Assembly (NCBI GenBank): GCA_024711345.1
Contig: JANJTA010000017.1
Coordinates: 1-64,000, forward strand
Direction: 5' to 3'
Origin: Rhodanobacter sp.
GTDB lineage: Bacteria > Pseudomonadota > Gammaproteobacteria > Xanthomonadales > Rhodanobacteraceae
DNA: 64,000 bases
Under the pieces are notes generated by a model that saw only the letters and a list, made by a program, of their open reading frames with translations, did not search any database and was not told where the DNA came from. Positions 35,552 to 44,933 of this stretch are shown here, piece after piece (the stretch's first letter is position 1; the number at the start of each line of letters is the position of its first letter). The position numbers and the translations under genes are program-made.

Positions 35552-36877
35552 TCATTTCGTGCCCGGCGAGTTCACGAGCGCTTCGCCCGCCGGCAACCTG
35601 GCCGTTGACGAACCGGCCGTTCGGTGCGCCTCGGAAGCGGCGCTCCGTGCGACGACCAACCCGTACAAAATGGCGCACATCGCCATGAGCTGGTAACTCA
35701 TGTCGAAGTAGCTCGAGGTGGTCGCGAAGCCCGCCGTCATGTACGCAAGCAGGCTCGCCTGAAACATGGAAGCCAGGTCAAACGCCCATTTCTCCGCAGG
35801 CAGTTTGCGCGTCTTGTGCCGCACCTTGCCGCAATACCGCCAGCTGGCAATCAGAAGCGCGATGAACAGGACGATCCCGGGGAATCCTTGTTCACCCAGC
35901 ACGCGGAAGTAAACGCTGTGGACGGCACGCGGCCTCGCATCTTCGGGTCCATAGAGGCTCCACATGGCTGTACTTTCGTAAACGTTGAATCCACCGCCGA
36001 CCAATGGGCGGTGAAGCGCGACGTTGGCGGCAAACTCCCATGACTGCACCCGGGTCTGGAAAGTGTTGACCTGTCCGGCATGCTGGATCGTTCGCATGCG
36101 TTCCATCCACTGCCCGGGCATGTAGTTGTAGGCCGTCACTCCCACCGCCACCAGTGCGATCGCAAGCGTTATCCTCCGACGACTCTTCAGGAACAGGGCC
36201 GCACTCACTACCGCAAGCGCAATGAGGCCGCCACGCGAATAGGTGCCAAGTATCCCGACGCCGGAAAGGAACATCGCCATTCCCAAACCGATCCTCACCA
36301 TCTTTCTTCGGGTCTGAAGCTGCAGGTAGCGCATCAGCGGCAGAACCATGCACAGCGCCTGGGCCAGATCGTTGTTGTCCCCGATGAAACTTCCGGCTGG
36401 GCCGAACACGCGATTGGCGCCGCCATGCACGATCGTGTACACCCCGCCCTTGACGCCATAGAACCCCAGCGAAACCACGATCACCCATAGCAGCCAGTGC
36501 ATGCGTTCGCGGGTGTTCACCAGCATCAGGGTGGCGAACACCAGCACCATGGTCTTGGCGAAGTCCTGCCACCGCTGCGACGCGGTATCCGACATGACCG
36601 CGAAGAACGTGGTGAATCCCGTCCACAACAAGAAAAGCACCAGCAGCGCGCTGACCGTCGACCGGGGAATTCGCTTGTTTTCCCTGCTGACCAGCAGACT
36701 CGCCAAGGTGACGACAGCCACCAGCATCACCCACGGAAAGCTGTACGCAAAGCCGAAGGTCAGCCGATGCGGGTTCATGTAGCCAAGCCACGACCACACC
36801 AGCAAACCGAAGTACGGGCGCATCGCGGCCAGGGGGATCAGCCCGAGCATGATCAATGCGAAGGCGATATCGCGCAT
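35552..36877 (-). CDS. exosortase A system-associated O-glycosylation/O-antigen ligase
   Basis: A 441-residue membrane protein with about ten or more helices, beginning with MRDIAFALIMLGLIPLAAMR. The large periplasmic loop has RVQSWEFAANVALHRPLVGGGF, whose R-x-x-x-W...PLxG pattern is that of the O-antigen ligase (Wzy/WaaL) superfamily. Also seen are GPAGSFIGDNNDLAQAL and HSVYFRVLGEQGFPG, signatures of the exosortase-associated ligase family. It may polymerise repeat units or attach glycan to PEP-CTERM proteins. It follows the alpha/alpha-barrel gene by 2 bases. Confidence 0.88.
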   Translation of the reverse strand: MRDIAFALIMLGLIPLAAMRPYFGLLVWSWLGYMNPHRLTFGFAYSFPWVMLVAVVTLASLLVSRENKRIPRSTVSALLVLFLLWTGFTTFFAVMSDTASQRWQDFAKTMVLVFATLMLVNTRERMHWLLWVIVVSLGFYGVKGGVYTIVHGGANRVFGPAGSFIGDNNDLAQALCMVLPLMRYLQLQTRRKMVRIGLGMAMFLSGVGILGTYSRGGLIALAVVSAALFLKSRRRITLAIALVAVGVTAYNYMPGQWMERMRTIQHAGQVNTFQTRVQSWEFAANVALHRPLVGGGFNVYESTAMWSLYGPEDARPRAVHSVYFRVLGEQGFPGIVLFIALLIASWRYCGKVRHKTRKLPAEKWAFDLASMFQASLLAYMTAGFATTSSYFDMSYQLMAMCAILYGLVVARSAASEAHRTAGSSTARLPAGEALVNSPGTK

Positions 36878-36879
36878 GG

Positions 36880-37995
36880 CTAGCCCACTTCCAGTTGCAG
36901 CATCAGCGCGTCCATGCAGAACTTGGCCGCCCAGTTCGGGTAGCGATTCCTCATGTAGTCGCCTGAGCGCGGATGCGAACCGGGTAGCGCACCGCGCACG
37001 CCACCGTCGGCGGCGGCCAGGTTCTGGATCGACAAGTTGAACCGGTTGGCATCCTCGGCCGCCGGCAGCCAGGATCGCTCGCCGGTTTCTCTGGCAAGAC
37101 GCTGCCAGATGATCGCCATCTGTGCATTGCCGGTCACGCAGGTCCAGCGGCTCGCCGCCCGCCAGGCGGAATCCAGACGCCCGGGCAGCGCCCCATCATG
37201 GCGCTGAGTGCGGGCGGCGGCGCGCGCCACGCGCGCCGCCGCCTCCACAAAGGCGTCGTTGCCGGCGATCAGGCCCACTTCCAGCATGCCGCGGGTCGCG
37301 TACGCGATGGTGTGCGTGAGCGGCCGTTCGTTGTCTTCCAGATCGTTGTTTTCCAGCCATCCGTTGGGACGCATCTGGGCAAGTGCCCATTGCACATTGC
37401 GCACGGCCGCATCGAGATAGCGCGGCTCCTGCAAGACCTGGCTGGCCCTGGCCAGCGCAAACGCCACGCGCGTGTTGTAGGTATTCAAGCCGTGGGCGGC
37501 GAACGGTGAAGCGTAGCGACGCCATGCACCATCAGGGTCCTGGGCGGCCACCAGCCAGTCGGCCGCACGAACCGCCGAGTCATGCAAGCGCGCATCCTGC
37601 GTCTGCTGCCACGCGGACAGCCAGCCAAACAGCACTTGCCCGGTATTGAAGATGGTTGGCGCAATCTGCGTTGCGTCCATCGTGCCGGCACGCACGCCCC
37701 CCTCGGGAAGCTGGATGGCGGTTTCCCATTCGGCCATGCGGATGGCGCGCTCCCGATACTCGGGTTGACCGGAAAACTCCGCGTAGTGCAGGAAGGTTGG
37801 AATGATGTAACCGGTGGTTTCCGGATAGGCGCCTGCCCACTGCCGCTTCGTTGCATCGTAATAGGCGCTGACGCCGCCGCAGCCGGTGGCATCCTGGGCG
37901 CGCGCCAGCCATTCGGCGGCGGCCTGCAACCCCTGGCGCGGATTCACTCCCGGAGGTGCCCGGCGGGCGGACAGCAGCCTGGTGACCGCATTCAT
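36880..37995 (-). CDS. alpha/alpha-barrel protein (six-hairpin glycosidase or terpene-cyclase-like fold)
   Basis: A 371-residue soluble protein, GGCGAGGAGCAAG ribosome site, start overlapping the ATP-grasp stop. It is made of repeated helix pairs with recurring motifs such as EWLARAQDATGCGGV, DWLVAAQDPDGAWRR, NVQWALAQMRPNGW and ARTQRHDGALPGR. This Gln-x-x-x-G-W/GG pattern belongs to alpha/alpha toroids of the prenyltransferase/squalene cyclase and glycoside-hydrolase type. No acidic catalytic pair could be pinned down. No signal peptide, so it is probably cytoplasmic. Its place inside the eps operon suggests action on the repeat unit or its lipid carrier. Function not assigned. Confidence 0.6.
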   Translation of the reverse strand: MNAVTRLLSARRAPPGVNPRQGLQAAAEWLARAQDATGCGGVSAYYDATKRQWAGAYPETTGYIIPTFLHYAEFSGQPEYRERAIRMAEWETAIQLPEGGVRAGTMDATQIAPTIFNTGQVLFGWLSAWQQTQDARLHDSAVRAADWLVAAQDPDGAWRRYASPFAAHGLNTYNTRVAFALARASQVLQEPRYLDAAVRNVQWALAQMRPNGWLENNDLEDNERPLTHTIAYATRGMLEVGLIAGNDAFVEAAARVARAAARTQRHDGALPGRLDSAWRAASRWTCVTGNAQMAIIWQRLARETGERSWLPAAEDANRFNLSIQNLAAADGGVRGALPGSHPRSGDYMRNRYPNWAAKFCMDALMLQLEVG

Positions 37996-39197
37996 GACTT
38001 GCTCCTCGCCGCAAGTGATCCCGGCAGCATCTTCGAGGTTCGGCTGTGCAGCGCACGTCGAACGCGCTGCAGACCCTCGGCCAGGCAGGGCATGGGATCC
38101 CGCCACCGGCACAAGGCATCGGCCACCGGGCCGCCGCGCGGATAGCCCTGCGTGATCCGCTGGCCTTGGGCGGCTGCCGACCGCATGTCCTCGGAACGCA
38201 CCCGCCATACCACGGGCCGCCTTGTGGCGGCAGGCGGCGGAAAGGGCAGCCCCAGCTCCGAACGCCAGGCCGCATACGGCAGATTGACGCCGTTCAAGCT
38301 CGCCACTTCTTCCTGGTAGTCGGTGCGGCCGATCGTCGGCTCCACCATGCGGAATTCGCCGCTGCGCGCATCGCGCTTGTACTCCATGCTGGCCATGCCG
38401 ATCACGCCAACGTCCTGAAAGAACCGGGTGGTCATGGCGGAAAGCTCCGCATGAACTTCGGCAGCCGCGGTGCAACTGGCCGTGCCGCCCACCTGTGGCG
38501 GCCACGAGCGGATCTTGCGACCGGTGAACGATGCCACCACCTGCCCCGGCCGGGAGAGGCATTGCAGGCAGAAATAGATGTTCGAGTCCGGACCCTCGAT
38601 CCACTCCTGCGCCACCACGTCGGCCAGCACCGGCAGGATGCGGCGCACCAGCTCGGCAGCTTCCGCAGCGCTCTCCACGCGGTACGCCTTCCTGAACTGC
38701 CAGCCGTAATCGACGTTCCGTTCGCCGGGTTTGATCACCACCGGATAATGCAGGCGCTCGAGCGCGGGCAGATCCGCCAGCGTGCGGACGTGCACCAGCG
38801 GCGGAATGGGGCTGCCGAGTTGTTCGGCGCGGCGCTGGAACCCTTCTTTGTGCAACAGGGTATCCACGACGTCCGCGGGCGGCAGGGTGAATCGGTAGAA
38901 GGCGGACAGCAGGTCACGATGGCGCGACGCGGTCCTGACGCTTTCCTCCTGGGTCAGGAACAGCACCGGGCGCACCCCGGAGAACCGCGCCGTGTTCAGG
39001 TGCACCAGATCTTCGACCAGCGTTTCACCGTGCGTCGCACGTATCTGCAACGGCTTCGCCGCACGGGTGTGCATTTCCGCGCGTCGCACATCGGTGTCCA
39101 GCAACCAGACCGGTACCCGTGCGCGCGCCAGGCTGCGCGCCACACCCAGGCCATTGACGCCAGCGCCCAGTACTACCGCAGGCGTGTCAGCGAGCAT
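37992..39197 (-). CDS. ATP-grasp domain protein
   Basis: A 401-residue protein from ATG 39197 (an alternative ATG at 39242 would overlap the upstream gene by 56 bases). The N-terminal strand is TPAVVLGAGVNGLGVARSLA. The ATP-grasp part has YPVVIKPGERN, VAQEWIEGPDSNIYFC and GMASMEYKRDARSGEFRMVEPTIGRT, with the acidic residues and Asn-like motif at the metal site. Such ligases join a carboxylate to an amine or amino acid. In an exopolysaccharide operon it may attach an amino acid to a uronic acid. Stop and start overlap its neighbours on both sides, indicating translational coupling. Confidence 0.72.
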   Translation of the reverse strand: MLADTPAVVLGAGVNGLGVARSLARARVPVWLLDTDVRRAEMHTRAAKPLQIRATHGETLVEDLVHLNTARFSGVRPVLFLTQEESVRTASRHRDLLSAFYRFTLPPADVVDTLLHKEGFQRRAEQLGSPIPPLVHVRTLADLPALERLHYPVVIKPGERNVDYGWQFRKAYRVESAAEAAELVRRILPVLADVVAQEWIEGPDSNIYFCLQCLSRPGQVVASFTGRKIRSWPPQVGGTASCTAAAEVHAELSAMTTRFFQDVGVIGMASMEYKRDARSGEFRMVEPTIGRTDYQEEVASLNGVNLPYAAWRSELGLPFPPPAATRRPVVWRVRSEDMRSAAAQGQRITQGYPRGGPVADALCRWRDPMPCLAEGLQRVRRALHSRTSKMLPGSLAARSKS

Positions 39198-40491
39198 GCG
39201 CGCCTCCCGCACTGCGCCGGCGACGGTCGAGTACGTCGGCATAGACGGCGCGGTAGCGCGCCACGCTCGCCGACCAGGTGCGTTCGCGCTCGACGAACTC
39301 CCGCCCCTGGGCGATCACCCGGGCCCAGCTCGCTGGAGTCTCCAGCAACTTGATCAAACACTGCGCGAGGGCTTCGGCCGATCCGGCGGAAAAAAGATGG
39401 CCATTGTGGCCGTCGCGAATCAGCTCGCGGTGGCCGCCGACATCCGAAGCGGCCACCAGCTTGCCCATGGCCATCGCCTCGAGCGGCTTCAGCGGCGTCA
39501 CCAGCTCGGTCAACCGTCGCGAGATACGCGGGTAGACCATGACGTCCATCGCGTTGTAGTACCGGGCGACCTCGCTGTGCGGCACGCGACCGACGAAGTG
39601 CACAACGCGATCGAGGCCGAGGCGGGCGGCCAGCGCCTGTAGCTCGCCCTCCTGCGGCCCACCGCCCAGCAACAGCAGGCGTGCCTGCGGCACTGCGCGC
39701 AGCACCAGCGGCATGGCCCGGAGCAAGCCGTCCAGCCCCTCATAGGCGTAGAACGAGCCGGCGAATCCCAGCGTGGTCCCGCGGGTGAGTCCATATTTCG
39801 CCCGCAGCTGCGCGTCGCCGGCGGTGGCCGTGAAGCGAAATTGGGAGGTATCCACGGCGTTGGGAATGACGGTGATCTTGTCGGCGGGAATGCCGCGATT
39901 CCGCATGTCGCCGCGCAAGCCCTCGCAGATCGTGGTCACGGCGTCTGCCTGCCGCAGGGCCCGGGTTTCCAGCGCGCGCGTCAACCGATATCGCGCACCG
40001 CCCTCGCGTGCCGTACCGAGGTCGACGGCGGCGTCTTCCCAGAACGCGCGGACTTCGTACACCACCGGAATGCCGGCAGCCCGACCCACCGCGAGCGCAG
40101 GGAAAGCATCCAGCACCGGCGAGTGCGCATGAAGAATGTCCGGATGCACGCTGTCCACCACTTCGGCCAGGCGGGTCTGCAATGCGCGCATCAGGCAGCG
40201 ATGCCGGACCAGCGGCAACCTCGCCAGCAGGCCGGATGCGGGCGGGGTGCGGTAGAACATCCAGTCGCCGACGTGTTCCTCGCGCTGCCGATCGCTGCCC
40301 TGCTTGGGACCGGTCAATTGCATCGTTTCCCACCCCAGTGCGCGCTGCGCCTCGAGGATGGCGAGCGTCCGGAAGGTATAGCCGCTGTGCAGGGGCAGCG
40401 AGTGGTCGAGCACGTGCAGGATGCGCAACGGTCGGTCAGCCGATGCCTCTGGCCGGGCTTCACGCGACGCGACGCTCAGAAGCTCGTTCAT
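39187..40491 (-). CDS. PEP-CTERM/exosortase A-associated GT4 glycosyltransferase
   Basis: A 434-residue GT-B enzyme. The ATG at 40491 overlaps the stop of the upstream glycosyltransferase (ATGA). Motifs are ILHVLDHSLPLHSGYTFRTL (family-specific start of the exosortase A-associated glycosyltransferase), VIPNAVDTSQF, LLLLGGGPQEGELQALA and the E-x7-E equivalent ELVTPLKPLEAMAMGKLV. It adds one sugar to the growing repeat unit. It is part of the continuous eps operon. Confidence 0.87.
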   Translation of the reverse strand: MNELLSVASREARPEASADRPLRILHVLDHSLPLHSGYTFRTLAILEAQRALGWETMQLTGPKQGSDRQREEHVGDWMFYRTPPASGLLARLPLVRHRCLMRALQTRLAEVVDSVHPDILHAHSPVLDAFPALAVGRAAGIPVVYEVRAFWEDAAVDLGTAREGGARYRLTRALETRALRQADAVTTICEGLRGDMRNRGIPADKITVIPNAVDTSQFRFTATAGDAQLRAKYGLTRGTTLGFAGSFYAYEGLDGLLRAMPLVLRAVPQARLLLLGGGPQEGELQALAARLGLDRVVHFVGRVPHSEVARYYNAMDVMVYPRISRRLTELVTPLKPLEAMAMGKLVAASDVGGHRELIRDGHNGHLFSAGSAEALAQCLIKLLETPASWARVIAQGREFVERERTWSASVARYRAVYADVLDRRRRSAGGAHAR

Positions 40492-41792
40492 GGCTCGGCC
40501 CCAGCCGTCGCGCCGCCTGCAGCGGCCAGCCGTATCCGCGCATACAGTGCGTGCTGCGCTGCCACCACCGGCAACCACCCCAACCGCTCCGCCACGGCGC
40601 GGGTGGCAGCACGCGTCGGCGCCCGGTCGCGCAACCGCAGCCAGGCGGCGGCAATGGCCTCGGCACTCCGCTCAGCAGCGATCTCCCCCGCCTCGGGCGC
40701 ATCCAGCAATTCGCTGACACCGGCAAACGGCGCGGCCACCACCGGCGTACCGCAGGCCAATGATTCCAGCACGACGTTGGGCATGCCTTCATGGCTCGAT
40801 GCGTGCACCAGCAGATCTGCGGCGTTGTAGTAGTCGCACAGCTGCGCGTGAGGGATGGCGCCGAGCATTCGCACGCGCTCGTGGAGCCCCAGTCGGTCCA
40901 CCAGGACGCTCAGCTTGTGCCGTTCCGGTCCCTCGCCGGCAATCAGCAGCGTCGTATCCGGCACGTGCGTCAGCGCCGCGATGGCAAGGTGCACACCCTT
41001 GAGCGCAACCAGATGGCCCACTGTCAACCACACCGGGCCAGTGAGGCCCAAACCGGCACGGATCACCGTGCGGTCCCGTGGCTGGAACCGATCCAGGTCA
41101 ACGCCATTGCGCAAAACCGCAATCTTCCCGGGAGCCACGCCCAAGGCGGTGACTTTGTCTTTCAGCGCCTGCGATACGGCCACGATGGCGGCGGCACGCT
41201 CCGCCGCCCAGCGGATCTGCGCCCGGGGCCGACGGTAGCGCGGGATCCAGGTCACGTCGGTACCGCGCGCGGTGATCACCACCGGCTTGCCCAGGGCCGC
41301 GCCCAGCCGCGCCGCCGCCACGCCGTCCGGATAAAAATAGTGGGCGTCGATCAGATCGAAGTCGGGCCCGTCGGCCTGCAGTTTCCGCAGGACCGGCAGA
41401 AGGGCGCGATACATCAGCCATGGCGCAATGCTCATGCCCAGTTTCGGAATGACCGGATAGCGGGGATGACTGATGCGGATGCCATGGCGCTGCTCATGCG
41501 CCGGTACCCTGGCAAATGCCGAGTAGGCGCCAAAGCGCGGATGCCGAAACGGAAACCAGGGCACCGGCGCCACGACCGTCGCGGTGACCCGCCCGCCATC
41601 CACCAGATGACGCAATCGTTCCTCGACGAATACGCCGTGGCGCGGCTGGGCGGCATTCGGATACAGACTGGTGAAGACCAGCAGGCGAACCCGGTCCTCG
41701 TCACCTGCCTCAACGCCGGTGCCGACGCTCTGCCGCATCGCGCCGAGTGCGTCTTCTGCCGACGGCCTGAGGTCGAACGATGCGTGGCTCAT
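40488..41792 (-). CDS. GT4 glycosyltransferase
   Basis: A 434-residue protein beginning MSHASFDLRPSAEDALGAMR, chosen because its ATG overlaps the amidotransferase stop; the open frame continues to 42695 but is antisense to nothing new and has no family likeness. GT4 motifs: LLVFTSLYPNAAQPRHGVFV, DAHYFYPDGVAAARLG, VLRNGVDLDRFQP, and SSHEGMPNVVLESLACGTPV (E-x7-E motif). It resembles the exosortase-operon transferases of the same class. Confidence 0.86.
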   Translation of the reverse strand: MSHASFDLRPSAEDALGAMRQSVGTGVEAGDEDRVRLLVFTSLYPNAAQPRHGVFVEERLRHLVDGGRVTATVVAPVPWFPFRHPRFGAYSAFARVPAHEQRHGIRISHPRYPVIPKLGMSIAPWLMYRALLPVLRKLQADGPDFDLIDAHYFYPDGVAAARLGAALGKPVVITARGTDVTWIPRYRRPRAQIRWAAERAAAIVAVSQALKDKVTALGVAPGKIAVLRNGVDLDRFQPRDRTVIRAGLGLTGPVWLTVGHLVALKGVHLAIAALTHVPDTTLLIAGEGPERHKLSVLVDRLGLHERVRMLGAIPHAQLCDYYNAADLLVHASSHEGMPNVVLESLACGTPVVAAPFAGVSELLDAPEAGEIAAERSAEAIAAAWLRLRDRAPTRAATRAVAERLGWLPVVAAQHALYARIRLAAAGGATAGAEP

Positions 41793-43735
41793 GGCTGCGC
41801 TCCGGCGGCCACGACCCGGCGCGCCGGCCCGGCGGAAATCGCGGCAGCGGCGGGCTGCTGCATGCGGCGCAGAAAGGCGTCCAGCATCAGCAGGCTCCAC
41901 AGCGTCGCGCTGTGATCGCGCCGGCCAGTCTGATGCTGCCGCACCAGTCGATCGAGCATGGCCGGTTCGAAATACCCGCATTCGGCAACGGCACCGGCAA
42001 GCAATGCATCCCGGACGCGCTGTGCGAGTGGGCCACGCAACCATGCCGCCAAGGGCGCACTGAAGCCCATCTTGCTCCGGTACAGCACGTCGTGCGGCAA
42101 GTCCGGTTCGAGCGTTTTCTTGAGGATGTACTTTCCGGTGCCTCCCCGCAGCTTCAGCCCCGGCGGCAACGAAGAGGCCCACTCGACCAGGCGGTGATCG
42201 AGCAGCGGCACGCGCACCTCCAGGCTGTGCGCCATGCTGGCGCGATCCACCTTGGTCAGGATGTCGCCGGGCAGCCAGGTCCTGAAATCCAGGTACTGGG
42301 CCAGCAGCAGCGGATGATCGGTGGGCGCACGTGCGGCGTGGGCACGGAACACGGCGAGCGCGCTGTAGCCCTGCAGTTCGCGCCTGAAGCTTGCGCTGTA
42401 CAGCTGCTGGCGCAGCATCGCGGGCGTGGTGCTGACGGTGTGGAAATAGGCCTCCACGTCGTCGCGGGCCAGGGCCTGCAGCGTGGTCCTGGCGCGCAGC
42501 GGGCGCGGCGCCCAGTCGGCCTTGGGATAGAGACTGCCCAGCGTGCCGAACAGCGGCCTGCGCAACGCCAGCGGCAAGCGCGCACGCAAAGCGCTTTCCC
42601 ATGCATGCAGGCGATAGCGCCGGTAGCCGGCGAAATCCTCGTCGCCGCCGTCGCCGGACAGCGCCACGGTCACCTGGGTCCGCGCCAACTCGCACACGCG
42701 ATACGTCGGCAGCGCCGAGCTGTCGGCAAACGGCTCGTCATAAACCGTCGCCAGCGTGTCGAGCAGATCGTAATCATCGGCGCTGACCCGCTGCTCGAAA
42801 TGCTGCGTATGCAGATGCTCGGCCACGTGCCGCGCATACGCGGTCTCGTCGAAACCGGCATGATCGAAACCGATGGAGCAGGTGCGCACCGGCCGCTGCG
42901 ACACCCGGCTCATGCTGGCCACCACGGCGCTGGAATCCACGCCGCCGGAAAGAAACGCGCCGAGCGGCACGTCCGCGATCATCTGCCCCGCCACGGCGTC
43001 GTCCAGCAAGTCGTGGAGCTGCGCTGCCGCCTCATCCGACGTCATGTCAGCGGCCACCGTGAACGGCACGTCCCAGTATTGCCGGGGCACCGGCTCCGCT
43101 TCGCCGGCGTGCCAGCTCAACCAATGACCGGGTGGCAGTTTGAAGATGCCGCGATAGATGCTGCGCGGATCCGGCACGTAGCCGAGCGCCAGATAATCTT
43201 CCAGCGCCTGCGGATCGAGCCTGCGTTCCACGCCGGGATGCGCCAGCAGTCCCTTGAGTTCGGAAGCGAATACCAGATCGCCGGAGCCGGTGAAGCCGTA
43301 ATACAGCGGCTTGATGCCAAGCTGATCGCGGGCCAGGTAGATGCGCTGCGTACGCATGTCCCACACCGCGAACGCAAACATGCCAACCAGGCGCGTCAGG
43401 CACGCTTCACCCCACTGCTGCCAGGCACGCAGCAGCACTTCCGTGTCGCAGCGGCTGCGGAACACCACGCCCTGCGCCTCCAGTTCGGCCTTGAGCGATG
43501 GAAAGTTGTACAGCTCACCGTTGTAGATCAACGCCAGACCGGCCGCTTCATCCACCATCGGCTGCTGTCCATGGGCCAGGTCGATGATGGACAGGCGGCG
43601 ATGCCCGAGACCCACGCCCTTGCCGAGATAAAGCCCGGCCTCGTCCGGCCCGCGGTGAAGCTGCGCATCCCGCATGGCCAGCAGAATCCTTTCATCGACA
43701 TGCCGCGACGAGACGATGCCGGCCAGACCGCACAT
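41789..43735 (-). CDS. XrtA/PEP-CTERM system amidotransferase (AsnB-like)
   Basis: A 648-residue class II amidotransferase. Cys2 (MCGLAGI) is the glutaminase nucleophile, NGELYNF and the later D-T-E complete the site. The synthetase half has PLGAFLSGGVDSSAVVASM (PP-loop) and SGDGGDEDFAGYRRY. It makes an amide from a carboxylate using glutamine and ATP, probably on a uronic acid residue of the exopolysaccharide. Length and motifs match the exosortase-associated eps aminotransferase family. One base separates it from the sugar-transferase gene. Confidence 0.92.
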   Translation of the reverse strand: MCGLAGIVSSRHVDERILLAMRDAQLHRGPDEAGLYLGKGVGLGHRRLSIIDLAHGQQPMVDEAAGLALIYNGELYNFPSLKAELEAQGVVFRSRCDTEVLLRAWQQWGEACLTRLVGMFAFAVWDMRTQRIYLARDQLGIKPLYYGFTGSGDLVFASELKGLLAHPGVERRLDPQALEDYLALGYVPDPRSIYRGIFKLPPGHWLSWHAGEAEPVPRQYWDVPFTVAADMTSDEAAAQLHDLLDDAVAGQMIADVPLGAFLSGGVDSSAVVASMSRVSQRPVRTCSIGFDHAGFDETAYARHVAEHLHTQHFEQRVSADDYDLLDTLATVYDEPFADSSALPTYRVCELARTQVTVALSGDGGDEDFAGYRRYRLHAWESALRARLPLALRRPLFGTLGSLYPKADWAPRPLRARTTLQALARDDVEAYFHTVSTTPAMLRQQLYSASFRRELQGYSALAVFRAHAARAPTDHPLLLAQYLDFRTWLPGDILTKVDRASMAHSLEVRVPLLDHRLVEWASSLPPGLKLRGGTGKYILKKTLEPDLPHDVLYRSKMGFSAPLAAWLRGPLAQRVRDALLAGAVAECGYFEPAMLDRLVRQHQTGRRDHSATLWSLLMLDAFLRRMQQPAAAAISAGPARRVVAAGAQP

Positions 43736-43736
43736 G

Positions 43737-44933
43737 TCAGTGCTCCTTGTGCCCGGTCAAGCCGGACACCACGCGTGGCTGCACGGCGCTGGTCCGCCGA
43801 CCCAGCAGCTCGTCGTACAACGCGACATACGCCGACACCATGGTGCGCAAGCTGAAGTGCGCAGCGACGCGCGCGCAGCCGGCGTCGCCATGCCGACGCC
43901 GCAGCTGCTCGTCGGCGACATAGGCGTGCATCGCCGCCGCCAGGGCGTGCGGATCGCCGGCCGGCACCAGCATACCGGTCACGCCGGCCTCGACCACTTC
44001 GCTTACTCCGCCGACATCGGTGGCCACCACGGGCAAGCCAGACGCCATGGCCTCCAGCACGACGCCGGGCATGCCTTCGGCGATGGAGGAAAGCGCAAAG
44101 ACGTCGAACTCCGCGAGGAGCGCCGCCACATCGCTGCGATTGCCCAGCAGCCGGACTTGCGCCGAAAGTCCACCACGCTCGACCTGCGATTCGAGCGCAG
44201 CACGCAGCGAGCCCGCTCCCAGCAGGACCAGCCGCAACTGCTCGCCCTGGCGCGGCCATGCTTCGCACAGGATGCGGAAGGCGGCTATCAGTCCGGCATG
44301 ATCCTTGACGGCATCCAGTCGCCCGACGGTACCGATCAGCACGGTTCCGGGAGGCGCGAAAGCTCCTAACAAGCGCCGTGGGCGTCTCTCATGTGCCGCG
44401 CCGGCAAACGCTGTTACATCAACGCCGTTGGGGATACACGCAACGCGCGAAGAGGGTATGCCCACCTTTTCCGTGAGCCAGTCCTGCAGGTTCCTCGATA
44501 CCGCCAGATAGCGGTCGATGAACAGCAGGAGTCCACGCCGCAACAACCGATACTTCCGGCTTTCACCGCGCGGGTCGGCAGCATCCCGGCCACGTTCCGC
44601 ATGCACGACGTGGCGCACCCCTGCAAGCCGGGCGACCGGCGCCACGTCCACCGCACCGATGTTGTACGTATGGACCAGGTCCGGCCCCAGATCCCGCAAG
44701 ACCCGCCACAACCTGAAATAGCAGCGCCAATCCTTGCCAGACCTTTTGCCCAAAGCCACGCATACGACGTCGGCGGATTCGATCCGATTCCGAAGCGCAC
44801 CGTAACCTTCCAGACAGACCACCGCGTGGCGGTAGCGCTGACAGGTCTGGTTGATCAGGGTCACGAGCATGTGCTCCATGCCACCGGTATCCAGCCGGTA
44901 GAGCACATGCACGATCAGCGGCCTGTCGTTCAT
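43737..44933 (-). CDS. PEP-CTERM/EpsH1 system-associated sugar transferase (stp2 type)
   Basis: A 398-residue GT4 enzyme, ATG at 44933 overlapping the exosortase stop (ATGA). Family start IVHVLYRLDTGGMEHMLVTL, then TYNIGAVDVAPVARLAG, IPNGVDVTAF, IGTVGRLDAVKDHAGLIAAF and SSIAEGMPGVVLEAMASGLP. This pattern with the DTGGME loop matches the second exosortase-linked sugar transferase family. It acts on the lipid-linked saccharide at the inner membrane. Confidence 0.9.
   Translation of the reverse strand: MNDRPLIVHVLYRLDTGGMEHMLVTLINQTCQRYRHAVVCLEGYGALRNRIESADVVCVALGKRSGKDWRCYFRLWRVLRDLGPDLVHTYNIGAVDVAPVARLAGVRHVVHAERGRDAADPRGESRKYRLLRRGLLLFIDRYLAVSRNLQDWLTEKVGIPSSRVACIPNGVDVTAFAGAAHERRPRRLLGAFAPPGTVLIGTVGRLDAVKDHAGLIAAFRILCEAWPRQGEQLRLVLLGAGSLRAALESQVERGGLSAQVRLLGNRSDVAALLAEFDVFALSSIAEGMPGVVLEAMASGLPVVATDVGGVSEVVEAGVTGMLVPAGDPHALAAAMHAYVADEQLRRRHGDAGCARVAAHFSLRTMVSAYVALYDELLGRRTSAVQPRVVSGLTGHKEH

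Noticed and set aside
36880-38604. 574-codon form of the alpha/alpha-barrel gene
   Set aside because: The part beyond 37995 is a wrong-frame reading of the ATP-grasp gene; the coupled ATG at 37995 with a strong ribosome site is preferred.
40796-43855. Plus-strand frames opposite the glycosyltransferase and amidotransferase genes
   Set aside because: Antisense shadows; the minus-strand genes carry catalytic motifs and coupled starts.
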